Origin: Terebella lapidaria
Taxonomy: Eukaryota; Annelida; Polychaeta; Terebellida; Terebellidae
Direction of reading: 5' to 3'
Length of the DNA stretch: 64,000 nucleotides
Assembly (NCBI GenBank): GCA_949152475.1
Contig: OX424555.1
Coordinates: 21,780,868 to 21,844,867, forward strand
Shown here: positions 8,146-20,635 of the stretch, in pieces
Layout: the number at the start of each line of letters is the position of its first letter
How positions within the stretch are numbered: position 1 is the stretch's first letter
Made by a program: the position numbers and the translations under genes
The notes under the pieces: model-generated
Database searches by the model: none
Seen by the model: only the letters and a program-made list of their open reading frames with translations
What the model was told of the DNA's origin: nothing

Positions 8146-10902
8146 GAAGTATTCCAAGCGAAAAACACACCTAGTCTTCTATCCGATCCCAACCTCAATG
8201 CAAATTCGTAGAAATTTTATGGATCTTTCTGAAGCCCCTTATATGGCCATAAGGAGGTGGCAAAACATGTGACACGTTATGAATGCTAAAACATTATCTG
8301 CCGAACAAGTGTCGTTCCATATGGTGTACTTATCACATCAACCCAGTTATTATCAACCGTCTTCACCTTTACGTCAAGAAATAACTGCTTGTTTCCTGTT
8401 ACCGGCCTAGTATGTAATTCTAAGTGAATGTAAACGTCAACCTATCACCTACATACAGCAGACGTCGATGGTGGCAATAGCACTTATGGGACGAAAGAGA
8501 TATCTCGACAATCTGGATGACCACCTTCGGTAGTGACTAAGGATTTGGTAGGTGTTTATTTTTTTTTTGGCAATACTCAGTTTGATTTGGTTCACAATTT
8601 GGTATCCTCAGATACATTATTGGAAATAGAAATATGGTGTATTTTAATGAGTGCACAGAAAAAAATTAGCTCTGATATGGCAATACAAGATACGACACAA
8701 AATATTAACCAGCGACTCAGGCTTATCATTCATTCATGTGAGATTTGTAGAGTAGGATTTGTGAGATTACTGAATTATTTTATTCAGTAGTAGAGCAAGA
8801 ATTGTGGGAACTGAATAATTTTATTCAGTTGTTGATTGTCCACCCAGTGTACGGTGGGGACATGTACATGTTACATAATGTCTGCCCCTGGTGATGTCCT
8901 GTCACTTGGACGGATGTAGACGATTACTCTGGTTTTGATTTTTTTTTTTTTATTCCATAAATATCGTTTTATTTATTCCATTAATATCCTGTTCTATTAT
9001 CTTCATCAAAATGTGGTGGTAATGGTCAAAATAGATTGATTGGCATTCTATTTCAGTGTTAAATGCTCCCAGATCACTTCCTTCAATACACCATAACCAT
9101 CGCTCATACTTATTGAATTATATACTAAATTTCCTTCCCTTCATAATGGTTATCTCCTGTCCACCCTTCCATCTTCCTATTTCTTCCATGCGATGAGCAG
9201 TTCAAACCTGACGCTGATGTCCATTTCCTGCTCCAATACTAACATGATTAGTTCCCATGGGCGACAAAGGTTTCCGTGAAAGATAATGTAATATGATCTC
9301 AATGTACGCCAGGGGTCTGATTTTAGAGGACTCAACGCAAGAATGTGTGTTGACAGTCCAAATAGAAATCATTGCTATATTCTTCAAATCCACTGGAGAA
9401 GCGAGAATACGTTTTTGTGAAGTTATAGTATTCACCAGCTCTGAACTTTATTCCAAGTGTTTGATGTGTTATACATTATTATCAGCCATCAAAAGATTTC
9501 CATAACACGCTTGGCCAGGCATAATGACAGTAAAGACATATCATATACAGAGAAGTCGCGTGAATATAGGTTGATGCTTATTCACTCCTACCATAGATGT
9601 GATATATATAATAAGTCTGTTGTTGCTATACCGTTTGCCTGTAAGCTATCAAAAAATAATAACATGATCATGATATAAAATACTGATATATCCATATATT
9701 GTATCTGTATACACAGGAAATCCGAATATTTCCCTCAAATGATCATACACAAATAACTATTTAATTTTTCATCACACATTTCGTGTGCACTAGCGTGCGT
9801 AAAGTTACAGAAAGTATTCGCTTTTTCTGACGATATACGTGATTTTAAGTAACACATGTACATGTGAATTATATGTTAGCGAATTATCTTGTAGTCAGGT
9901 CATGGCAGCAAAACATATATTATACGGAGATATAAGGTCTTTGTAGAGAGGGCAGGCAATCTTGTCCCGTTGAGATCACATCTAACAAGGACTACTGTAT
10001 ACTAATATACCCAATTATTTTCATAAAGACTGCCATCAGTAGAAAATTTAGATGCAGCTCCTGCGACTATGCATTAAATATGTCGGGATTGGATAACGTA
10101 TTTTCTGGATGATTCACTGGATGATGAGAGAAACATGTTGCTTCGAGAAACATTCACTCGAGAGAAACTGAGATGCATTTATCAATTCGTTAGCTTATTG
10201 GTTTTAGGCATGACATAATACAATACACATGAACTATTGAAATATTTCCCACGGACCGTGCTTAGGATTTATATCCAAATATAAACATCAAATGTATAAA
10301 CATGATTATGTGCAATATATCAAACTTTTCCCACTCCCTAACATGAAAAGGGATTGTGTGAAATGGTGGTACTGAATGTCGATAACCACAGTGGTCTGTT
10401 TTCTGTGATGTATCGGTTTTGGTTTGGCTTCTCATAAAAGACGAAATATTATGCGCATATCATTTGTCACAATACACAGTCACATTCTCTGAGAGTAACT
10501 GTGATTGTGATTCACTTCCGTTGTAAATTCAACATAATGGTTTGTGTCATGTAGGAGCACAAAGACCATGGAACTAATTTACAATAAACTATAATCATTA
10601 AACTAATAATCACGGTAATAAAATATATTTTAAAAAAGAATCTATATTTCCAATTGAACACCTTTTTGGTCATTATTATATGATTATTGCATGTTCTAAA
10701 AGTATTGATTGGTTGAGATTTGGTAATGGTTATTCTAAAATGACCTTCTAAAATGTGAGATGTTTTTGTCATCATATTCAACACTGAGGATTGTATTCCA
10801 ATGTCAAAATAAATAGTAACCAAACAAATCTCATTGTATTAGTGATAGTAATAATTGGTACATACCTCTTCAATTCAGGTGAACCAAAATGGTAATCTAA
10901 AA
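8146..10902. other. Non-coding AT-rich stretch
   Basis: No supported gene. Open frames up to 103 codons occur (for example 10512-10823 minus), but they are AT-driven in composition and show no recognisable domain. Two short imperfect palindromes of the form CTGAAT...ATTCAG lie at about 8769-8832. Confidence 0.5.
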
Positions 10903-12054
10903 CACCCTGCCAAATGGCATAGAGCGTTGACTGACCTAGTTCTTTTGTTTAGGGATCAGGTCATGTTGTTGTCAACGCTGTAAGGCTAACTTTTTCTGAA
11001 CTGATTACGACACATGGTGAGTGAATTAATGTTTCTGTAAAATACTGACCATGTTACTTTAGCACAAGTTTTCTATGCAGTGTGCGAGATACTAATGTAC
11101 AACCATGTGCTGTCCAATTATCTATTGGAATCTGATTTGTTGAGAAATAGGCCATCGCCCACGGACGTGGCCCACAAATATGTAGTGTCCAAAGATTGAT
11201 CGCAATGTATCCGATACTTACGGTCCACCTACAGCAAACTAGAGGTTTCAAATACTCTAAATTTCAATTGTGAGCAATATAAAGGCACAACGCCATCTAA
11301 ATAGGGATCTAATAATTTATAATTGTAATGCCTATAACGTGTCAACGCTCTAAGGACAAGGTCAACGCCCTAACGCTGCCTGTTCAGAGTTACATAGGCC
11401 TTCTCCCGGAAGTATAAACAGCCATTGAGAATGTCTTGTGGTTGTTTTGATGAACAATTATCATTTTCGGAAGCGTTTTATGTGAAGTTCCAATGAACCC
11501 TTTTTGGATATTCCACCCAAAGACTACTCAATACTGCAAGCAAATCCAGACTGTTAACTTTGACCAGGCAGCTTTAGAGCGTACACCATGTCCTTAGAGC
11601 GTTGACACGCCACAGGCGATTCAACAATAAATTATTAGAGCCCTATTTGAATGACGTTGGACCTTTATATTGCTCACAATTGAATTTTGAAGTATTTGAA
11701 ACCTCCAGTTCAAACAGTGTTGCTGTACATGGGCCATAAGTTTTGAAAACATTGTGATCAATATTTGACCACTACATATTTGTTGACAACATCTGTGGGC
11801 GAGGGCCTATTTCTGTACAAATTAATCTCCAATGGATAGCTGAACAGTACATACGTGTCCATTGGTATCTCTTACACTGCATCGAATCCCCGATCTAAGG
11901 TAATATGGTCAGTATTTTACAGAAAACTTATTTTACTCCTTATGTGTCGGCATCAGCTGCCTAAAAGTTAGCCTTACAGCGTTGACAACAACATGACCTG
12001 AACCCTAAACAAAAGAACTAGGCCGGACAACGCTCTATGTCATTTGGCAGGGTG
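10903..12054. mobile_element. 1.15-kb foldback DNA element
   Basis: Two long arms (about 10903-11380 and 11572-12054) are reverse complements at roughly three-quarters identity. Both begin CACCCTGCCAAATG and then run into CATAGAGCGTTG. The arms share segments such as TGTAAAATACTGACCAT and CAACGCTCTAAGGACA. AAAA stands immediately outside each end (10899-10902 and 12055-12058), so the target duplication is 3 or 4 bases. CAC termini with a 3-4 bp duplication recall the CMC (CACTA/Mirage/Chapaev) group, but no transposase is encoded and the assignment is tentative. Confidence 0.8.
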
Positions 12055-12058
12055 AAAA

Positions 12059-15000
12059 TGCAGTCATCCGTCAATATATTATCCTCGACAATAGCTCTGG
12101 GCAGAAACCAATATACAGAATAAGTGACTTTGAAGACTTAAAGGGCACACATATTAGAGGTTATACGTACGTCCATCTGGTATCAACTCTACGCAGGCAC
12201 TCGGGAATATGCGATTCGTCTGGAAATGTGAACGGATTCAAGGGATCTGATTTTGAGTGGTCATCAAAAGACTAAATGAAATGCAAACATATCGTGCTGC
12301 ATATAGATCACATAGTTGTTGCATTTGTTAGCAATATCATGAAGACTCACGCAAACTTCCCTAAATGAAGCATTACTTCAGAGACTAGTTGGAAACTTAC
12401 CCCAACTGAAACGTACGAGTTAGTGTTGCCTATTCATACAGTATATGAAATTTTCGATGGTAGGTAACTTTCGGCAACCGGTTAGTGTTCTCTTCAGCAA
12501 AAGTATATTTGGCAAGAACATTATCACCCAAGACGTGATATGTCTGAAGGACTGAGTTTTGTGTGCAGTACTGTAAAGCCCTCTGGAGTTTTGTGTGGAG
12601 CATTCTAAATTCGGTTAATACATGTACTTCATATTCGTAAGGCCTCCGTCCTAACCATCATCGACTGATTCCAGGCAGTTGCTATTTGTTTTGTTGGCTT
12701 TCAATGTGATTCGATCTAGACCACCATGCTATTCTATCTTTTATGTACTCGATTTGGTAATTGTGGCATGACATGTGAATGTATGGCAACGCACTAGCCA
12801 TTTTCTCGTTTTGCCCTTGGGACACTCTGTAAGCATAAGTACCAAAAGCTTTCATATTCGCGACCCAAAATCAGTGTGGTTCTTCAGTCTGTGAGAGTCA
12901 ATACTAAAACACCACAAATAGCACACAAGTGAATTCTGAGATGAATCATGGACACACGTGTTTAACCAGCACTCCATATAATGTTCTCGAGCGGCATACG
13001 ATAAAACGGATATCCCAGAACAAAGGGCTATTAGTCATGCAATGTCTCTGTCATATATTAAGGGATGGATACTTTAAAGTGGCGAATGTTTACAGTCGAT
13101 TCATTTTGCGGATTTCGCGGGTTTTTTTAATACTTGTCTTCTATATACATAATACACAACAGCTAAAATCCGCAAACTTATATCTGCGCAAATTCGTCTG
13201 GACATAAGAACCGTATATATTTCTAGACTCAAATACTTGTCTTTTTACAGTATCATATGAGTGTACTTCAAAAATGTAACAGTTCATTGTGGCAAAAAAT
13301 AATGGGGCATATTCAGGAACATCTGTGTCTTTAACCTTGACGTTATCAATATACAAATGTACCAAAATCTACAAAATAAGTTGAAAAATGTTCACTGAGT
13401 GTATGACATACCCCGTTGTCTGTGTTAAATATTATACTTTTTCACTGATATTTGTTGAAAATATATATTTTATATGTTATTTGTATTTCATGTAAGAAGT
13501 CAAACCCACACAAATACATCACAGAGGTTGCTGTGGTTATCGATATTCTATACCATAATACAATCACCCCTTTTCTTGTCAGGGCGTGGGCAACCGTTGA
13601 TATATTGCATATAATCAGGACTATACCTTGATATATTGGGTATATTGGGATTAAAGTCTTGAGCGCTATCGTGAGAAAATTGAATTTTTCCTGTGCCCTG
13701 TAATATATCATCCCTAAAACTAATAAACCAACAAATTGGCCAATACATCTCAGTGAGCATGTCTTCTTGGGTAATCCATCCTATAAGCCCTGACAGCATG
13801 TTGGATTCCTCAAAGTACATTATCTCTAGTGTTGGCCGTATTTACAAATTTCCCAAAGATTAATTTATCATCTAATGATTCAGGCATTTCACTGGGTCAA
13901 AAATGCCTTGGAAATATATGTTGGAACATTAGTTTGGTGACTCAGTGGACATTGGCTCGTGTCACCTAACATTATTCACAACATACCTGTATGCATTATT
14001 TTCGTCATGTAAAATGTTCATCAAAATAATGTATGATGCTTCATTGAAAGTTCATATGAACGTGCGTTTGATTTCTCCAATATACAGATCAACAATATTC
14101 TAATAATGACACTAAAAACCAAAAAGGCAACACTATATATATAGGAGATATTTTTAGTCAAAGAAATGCGTCGTCAGGGGAAAACAGTGTGTAATTTATT
14201 ATTATTCATACTGCACCTGATGGGATTCGTATGTGAATGTCCAACAACTGAAAGCAATTTATATAGGTAGAAACGTAAATAAATGATTTGATTCCTCTTC
14301 GCAATAATGTTGTACGTCTTACTCTTATGACGAGATTTTCGTTGAATCATGGAAGTTTCACATTTTGCATTGTAAATTTTTCAATTGATTCTATTTTTCG
14401 TGTAAATATTCAGATTTGATCGTTCGTTACCCCATGCGTTACGATCAGGAACACACTGTATAACATAGGAAATACATGCGAATTAACTCCATTGATTCCA
14501 ATCTGTAAATTATATTTACAACCAGTGTAATGAATTCAGTTTCAGGATATATTATATTTGTTAGATTTTCCGTGAAAATGCATGTCCAAAGATATTTCAA
14601 AATTCCTATTAACCAATTGATATCAACATCATCAGAAAAAATCTCGCATGAATATAATAAAGGTATTTGACTCATAACAAGTCAAATCTCAAGTACACGC
14701 AATTTGAAGGGAAGTCAACATATTCAGTTCTGGAATATAATATCCACGACAATATAAAAAACGTTTTCGGTTTATTTTAGTTATTTTTGTAGTATCTATA
14801 AGTAGCACACTTTAGAGCTAGAATAATATCGAATAGAATAACCACCGTGGCATCTTCCCTCCACCCCCCCCCCCCCCTCCCTAAACCCGCCCTGCATACC
14901 ATAAGTTTGTTATGATGTACGTAATTAGATGTACATGTGTCTTATTGTGTTTATTGGAGTGCACATGATGCTTCCAAGTTCCATCCTGTATTGGAAAGTG

Positions 15001-15339
15001 CATTATTTGTGTTATTGTGCATTATGTGTGTGCGCAATTGACGTTCGTTTGTTGATATTAGTAAGAGAATAGATTCATGCAACATATTCTAATAGCAGTC
15101 CCATAATAGTTAGTCGACACCTTTTGATAGAAAAAGTATGTATCTCGTATTGTCAATCATTTCGTGTTTTTTTTTCCAACAAGGAATCCCTTATAACGGA
15201 AAATTGCACACAAAATGTGCAAGAATAATCAATAGCTTCGATTATGCTCCTGAAGCATACCAGTAAGTATTATGTCATGTAGACAGCCAGTCGTCGCGAA
15301 CAAAACGATCTATACTCGTACATACTGATATGCTGGTGT
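12059..15339. other. Non-coding AT-rich stretch
   Basis: No supported gene. Small frames at 12929-13207, 13141-13365 and 13442-13820 overlap on both strands with no domain. The segment 13105-13205 contains GCGGATTTCGCGGG and AATCCGCAAACTTATATCTG, which resembles degraded MITE ends seen in invertebrate genomes. A C tract lies at about 14863-14877. Confidence 0.5.
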
Positions 15340-16160
15340 GTGCCAAACAGAACACACTCCCACACTCCATCATCAGATGTAAATTATTTATTTGCTGGTA
15401 GTCACTCTCTGCACTTGAGTTGGACTTCAATTACTACACAATTGAAGGACATAACCCGATGGCTTTAGCGACGTCTATGTGGGATTATATGTGGGAGGTA
15501 GTAAAGTGTGTCATTCACTTTATTTGTCTGTATTTCAATAGTATTGCCCAATTACCCATGACGTGAATATATCAATAATATTACAGATTTACTGGATGTT
15601 ATTCATACAATTACTACACAATTATAGTAGTTCAATTACTACACAATGATAGGACATGACCCGGTGGATTTCCCAACGTCTGTGTGAGGTTACTGGTGGG
15701 AGGTAGTAAGGTGTGTCGTGAACACTCGCTTCATTTGGATGTATTGTAATAGCAAAGACCAATTTCCCATGACGAGAATATATCAATAATATCGCAGATT
15801 TACTGGATTTTATTATGAAATGTTCCTATGATAAATTGGTTTTGTTATGGCCTATTACAGCTAAATATGAACACATCAAGGTTTTCACCCAAAGGTCGAA
15901 CATAAACAAGTAAAAATAGTGAATGAAAAGTCGTGACGTAACATATTCATCTGTGTATACTGATTGTGCTATCAATGAATACACATCCAAACAAAGTTTA
16001 TCGCCAATAAGGGACTGGCGAGGATTAGATTCACTTCTGCCAGATAAATATTATTTATTTATGAAAGCTAATGCGACTCCATCAGCCGATTGCTGACGTC
16101 GCACGTCATTTTACCTGTCACCATTTGGATATGTGTGTTGCCAGACACATGATGTTTGCA
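15340..16160 (+). repeat. Old duplicated block, partner at 61710-62340
   Basis: Motifs occur in the same order in both places: CATCATCAGATGTAAATT, ATTTGCTGGTAGTCACT, a GTGGGAGG stretch, the block from CAGCTAAATATGAA to ATGAAAAGTCGTGACG, and ACACATCCAAACAAAGTTTA. Divergence is substantial with indels. It marks an old segmental relation between the left flank and the right end of the array. Confidence 0.75.
15428..15805 (+). repeat. Two-copy ~204-bp tandem duplication
   Basis: 15428-15600 and 15632-15805 match in order (TTCAATTACTACACAAT, GGGAGGTAGTAA, CCCATGACG, ATATATCAATAATAT, CAGATTTACTGGAT) at roughly 85 per cent by eye. The partner block at 61.7 kb has only one copy, so this duplication is local and younger. 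Confidence 0.75.
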
Positions 16161-16344
16161 TATACTTACAGAATTCTGTACTTTTTAGAAACTAACGATA
16201 ATTCCCATACGTTTTGGTGGTGTGAATACCGGTCAAAATATATTTTAAAAAATAGAAGGGCTGAGAGAGGTTACCGGACAATATATATTTTAGAGATTAG
16301 CCTTTTGTCCAGTGACCTTAAAAATAAAATCATTTACCAATTCA

Positions 16345-17398
16345 AGGCCATGAAAATATTCAACAAATATATCACTTCTAGTATGTCCACAATTGATTCC
16401 TAAGCTGTAAAGTCGATAATAAGTGAGATATTAGCAATTCTGTGATGTGACCTTGAAAATGAGGTTCAAGTTCAAGGTCAGGAGAACAACTTATCAATAG
16501 TCAATTTCCCTTTTCTAAGCAGCAACATTCCTATGTCACCGGCATATGGTGTGTTTGTTTCTCAACTTATACGCTATTCCAGAGCTAGTTGCGAATATGA
16601 GGACTTTGTCTATCGAAGTGCCCAGCTAGTCTCTAAACTGCTGCGACAAGGATATATTATACCAAGATTTATAGCTTCGTTTAAGAAATTCTATGGACGT
16701 CATCATGATCTGGTTGAGAAATACACCAAATCCATGTCTGCCATGCAACTAGATCTATTTTCATGTTAACTTTGGGGAATTCATGACGGGTGCCACTAGT
16801 GTCTATTCAGCATATATCATTTCCTCTATATTCGCAATTGATTCCTAAAGTCGATAATAAGCGAGATATTAACCATTTTGTTCTCTGACCTTGAAAATGG
16901 GGCAAAGAACAAATTCTATATTACCAAAATATTCAGCATACATCATTTCCCATATGTTAATTATGGACTCCTAAGCTGTAAAGTTGATAAAAAGCGAGAT
17001 ATAAGCCATTTTGTGCTCTGACCTTGAAAATAAGGTGACTGACCTTGAAATTTAGGTCAAAGGTCAAATTCAAGGTCATGTAAAAAATTTGTATATATCA
17101 TTTCCTGTATGTTCATAATTGATAAGTAAGCTGTGAAGTCGATAATACGTGAGATCTCAGCCATCTTGTCCCGTGACCCTGAAAATTATGTCAAAGGTAA
17201 AATTCAAGATCATGAGAATATTCGGCATATATCATTTCCTATATGTCCACAATTGATTCCTAAGTTGTAAAGCCGATAATAAGCGAGATATTAGCCATTT
17301 TGTCCTCTGACCTTGAAAATGAGGACGAAGGTCAAATTCAAGGTCACAAGAATATTCAGCATATATCATTTCCTATATGTCCTCAATTGATTCCTAGT
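16345..17398 (+). repeat. AGGTCA-rich ~145-bp tandem repeat, interrupted
   Basis: Five degenerate units carry the order ATATATCATTTCCTATATG, TCCACAATTGATTCCTAAG, GTCGATAATAAGCGAGATAT, CCATTTTGTCCTCTGACC, TTGAAAATGAGG and TCAAATTCAAGGTCA. The first unit is separated from the others by an RT fragment at 16496-16776. Repeats with this AGGTCA-rich style are familiar from marine invertebrate genomes, although I cannot name the family. Confidence 0.8.
16496..16776 (+). mobile_element. Reverse-transcriptase C-terminal fragment, copy 1
   Basis: The frame through 16769 reads SIVNFPFLSSNIPMSPAYGV, then FVSQLIRYSRASCEY, KLLRQGYIIPRFIASFKKFY and GRHHDLVEKY before the stop. YGVYISQLIRYSRAC followed by a KLLxQGY helix and an FKKFYGRH segment is the C-terminal signature of reverse-transcriptase proteins that are abundant in molluscs, lancelets and corals. 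Only about 90 residues are present; the polymerase domain is absent. A second copy at 58101-58382 has the same two boundaries in a different flank. I take it to be a LINE-type remnant; the exact class is not certain. Confidence 0.6.
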
Positions 17399-17404
17399 CT
17401 CTAA

Positions 17405-17690
17405 GGCCAAATAAAAAGTATTGTGGTTCTGGTTAGGTGCGCGCATCAGTTTTAACCTCGCGCATCTCTCGTCTTTTTTTTTTAAAAAAAACCAATCACT
17501 ATTTGAGAGCTGAATTTTTTTTTTAGCAAATTGTCACCCTAACACCAATTTTTGGGAGATAATGATCAAGTAAAATGGTCCCGAGTGTCTTGACATTGCA
17601 AAACTTGGTGTATGGCTGGTGTATGGCAGGGCAAAATCAACCGGGTCGCTTATCAACAGCTAATTTTAGGTGAAATGGTTGGCCAAGCGG
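17405..17690. mobile_element. Truncated second copy of the TAA-flanked MITE
   Basis: Preceded by TAA (17402-17404), it starts GGCCAAATAAAAAGTATT and follows 7729-8020 through GGTTCTGGTTAGGTGCGCGC and GGGAGATAATGATCAAGTAAA to GGTTGGCCAA. The right terminal repeat is missing: the sequence passes into array sequence at about 17690. It therefore lost its right end by deletion or by the breakpoint that founded the array. Confidence 0.8.
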
Positions 17691-17699
17691 ACTAGAGGT

Positions 17700-18941
17700 C
17701 CGGTAACCTAAAATAATCAGTAAGGACAATAGAATGTCATCAGGCATTTTATAGGTTTTTCAATATATTTCTGTTCACTGTTCATCATGTTCATCCCCGT
17801 ATAGGGAGCGTCATTCGCCTTAAGTAGAGAGCTGTATCGGTACAGGTCCCATAATAAAAACAACCAATTTCTCGGAAATTTATCGTGACACTTAGCAGCA
17901 CTATTCCAGGGAATGACCAAATAAACTACCGAGTAATTCAATGTAAAAATGTTTATCCACTCGCCATAAACGAATAAATATAATACCGAGTATTCAGCTT
18001 TTACGATGCCAAACAACCGTGAGAACATATAATGAATCGTGGATATATTGGTAAATATTGCTGCAGTATAAAGTGGGTAAACTTATTTCAGTAGTGAACT
18101 CTTGAAGTGATGCCACTTTAATATTACCATGGATGTACTCCTAATAAAGATCACAGAAATGAGTCTCGAGTGCAAGATATAATTCCTACAAGTGGAATAT
18201 CCTCTTTTTTCGCTGAACCAACAATTATACAAGATCCATAGTTTTGTCTGTTGTCATTGTATTTTGTCTTTTTGCTCTGGTATTTTCATTATCATCGATT
18301 TGTAGGATTTTCACAATCATGAACTTCAGGCTGAAATGGGTCAGTATACAGATATCAGTGTCGTTTGTAATACGTCGACTCGGGGAGTGACGGGAATCCG
18401 AGTCAAGTTGAAGATCGCGCTGTGGAATGTTTTGACAGTCACCTGTATCAAGTTCAACGCAAAATATCGATTGCAACCACTGAAGACGAGTTTGTTATGG
18501 TTGAAATTTAAGCCAATGAAAATTTTACCCAGCTTGTGAATATAATTACCCTTTGTGATACAAAACATGATATCGTATTTCCTGCACGAGGATTTTGGCA
18601 ATTGCACACGACCCATAAGGTAGTCTGCGCCATTTAATTGTTTTAGGCGTCCGATTCACCAAGTTTTCTGAGGAAAATCACCTCCGTGTGTTTCATGGCT
18701 ACCCATTTGCGGCAAACCAAGAGCATATTAAGTTCGTTTGACAATATGCACCCTAGCAGACTCTCCTTTTTTCGCTGGCTACATATATTACTGTTACTGT
18801 TAGCCATCAGCCGTAAGTACCACAGACAGCCATTCTTGACGGGTAGAAATCGTCGGGAAAGAAATATTTATGGAAACGCAACAGGGAGAAACCGAGAATT
18901 CATCTCGTGGAAATTATTGATTGAAAGGCGTTGAGTAACAG
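17700..18941 (+). repeat. Array unit 0, first sub-repeat (diverged)
   Basis: This matches 32100-33200 of unit 1 at reduced identity, including ATTTATCGTGACACTTAGCA, CTGAAATGGGTCA, CGATTGCAACCACT, GCAAACCAA and GAAACGCAACAGGGAGAAAC. It is an extra copy of the roughly 1.9-kb internal sub-repeat at the left edge of the tandem array. Short frames on both strands (for example 18225-18476 minus) carry no recognisable domain. Confidence 0.75.
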
Positions 18942-20635
18942 CTTTAGCACCGGCAATTACTTTCCATGCAAAGACTATTGTTTAATGCATGGGGCAACTC
19001 CTCATATCGGCGTTCTCATAGGGATTTATAAATCCTCACAGAAAATAATTTCTATCGATAAATCTGGACGATACGGGCATGACAATAATAGTCCTATGTA
19101 TGTAATGGCCATATGTGTATGAATACCCCCAGTGGGTCCGCACCAGTGAATGTATGACTCCACTCTCTCTCTCTATGTGCGCTAAATTCCACAGCCAAGA
19201 CATACTTTATAATTAAGCACAATTTGGGCATCTGGTCGGGGCTCAAGTTGTCACCATGCATCGGATTTCTTAATCAGTGTCTCCGCATGGCTGATGCTTG
19301 ATAAGAGAGGAGTATATTCACTCACAACGATCCCTCGATATTCACGTAACCTATTCCAGCCGAAAGCAGCCCCGGGTCGTCATTGAGTCTCGTGCTTACA
19401 GAATATATACCCTCCGAGACTATCCATGGATTCAGTCATGGCAAAACCTTTTCAACATGGCTTACAATTACAAAAGCAACATTGTCTCTACATCTTCGTT
19501 GCACCTCCTCTGACAGGCATGTGTCACACATTGTGTGCAAATAGACAAATATCAAGTTTCGAAAGCAAAATATAATTTTTATGAATGGTATCTCCTTCAT
19601 AATTCACCGAGCCAACAACTATATGAGACCCATAATTTTGTCTGCTCGGGTATTTTCATTATCGATTGGTAGGTTTTCCACAATCAGGAATGTCAGGCTG
19701 AAATGGGTCACTTTACAGATATCAGTGTCGCATGTGGCTTCTAATACGTCGACTCAGCAGGGAGTGGAGGAATTCTGAGCGAAATTGAAGACCATGCTGG
19801 GGAATGAATATGACGTCCACCTTTATTAAGTTCAGGGCAAAATACAGACAATTTATCGATTGCAACCACTCAATACAAGTCATTGGTGGCTTAATGTTCA
19901 GCCAATTAAATATTTACCCCGCTTAAAGGATATAATTACTCTCAAGTATGAAATCCTATTTTTGTAAATGTTAAATTTGAATTTCTTGCAGGAAGTTTTT
20001 GGCAATTACACTCGACCAATTAGGGTAGTCTGCACCATTTAATTGTTTCAAGCGTCCAATTTACCCAGTTTTCGAACGAAACAATCACCTCCCGGTGTTA
20101 CCCTTGGCGGCAAACCAAAGAGCATATTAATTCCGTCTGACAATATGCACCATAGGGGCCTCTCATTTTTTCACTGGCTACATATATTGAGACCGCTATT
20201 AGCCCACCAGCCGTGAGTGCCACTGACAGCCATTACGCGTCGTGGAAGAAATTTTTATGGAAACGCAATAGGGAGAAACCGAGAATTCATCTCATTGATA
20301 TTTTCGATTGAATGGCGTTCAGTAGCGGTTTTAGCCCCGGCAATTATTTTCCATGCAAAGACTATTGTTTAATTCCTGGGGCAACTATTCATGTCGGCGT
20401 TCTCACAAGGCTTTTCAAATCCTTGTGAATATGTCTGGAAGATACCGATATCACAGCAATGGTCCTAGATCTGTAATGCCAATATTTGTGTGTGAATATG
20501 CCAGTGGGTATGTCCCAGTGCATGCGTGTGCGCTAAATTCTACATCCAAGACCTAATAGGTAGTTAAGCACAATCAGGGCCTCTGAGTGGGCCCACGTAG
20601 TCACCGTGCATCCCGTAACCAGTGTCTCCCCGTAA
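18942..20635 (+). repeat. Array unit 0, second sub-repeat
   Basis: It corresponds to 31255-33460 of unit 1 in order, starting at GTAACAGCTTTAGC and including the segment around 19298-19513 that is reproduced at 31614, 39186 and 47362. It differs from unit 1 by many substitutions and lacks part of the middle. The LINE insertion at about 20636 interrupts it just after CAGTGTCTCCCCG. Confidence 0.8.

Noticed and set aside
8769-8832. Two CTGAAT...ATTCAG palindromes as a bidirectional terminator or element ends
   Set aside because: They are short, AT-rich and without target duplications; chance cannot be excluded.
10512-10823. 103-codon minus-strand frame with a hydrophobic stretch
   Set aside because: AT-rich composition, no domain, no related copy and no splice or promoter context; expected by chance in this base composition.
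12929-13820. Cluster of 74-92-codon frames on both strands
   Set aside because: They overlap one another, have no recognisable motifs and include a degraded repeat-like segment.
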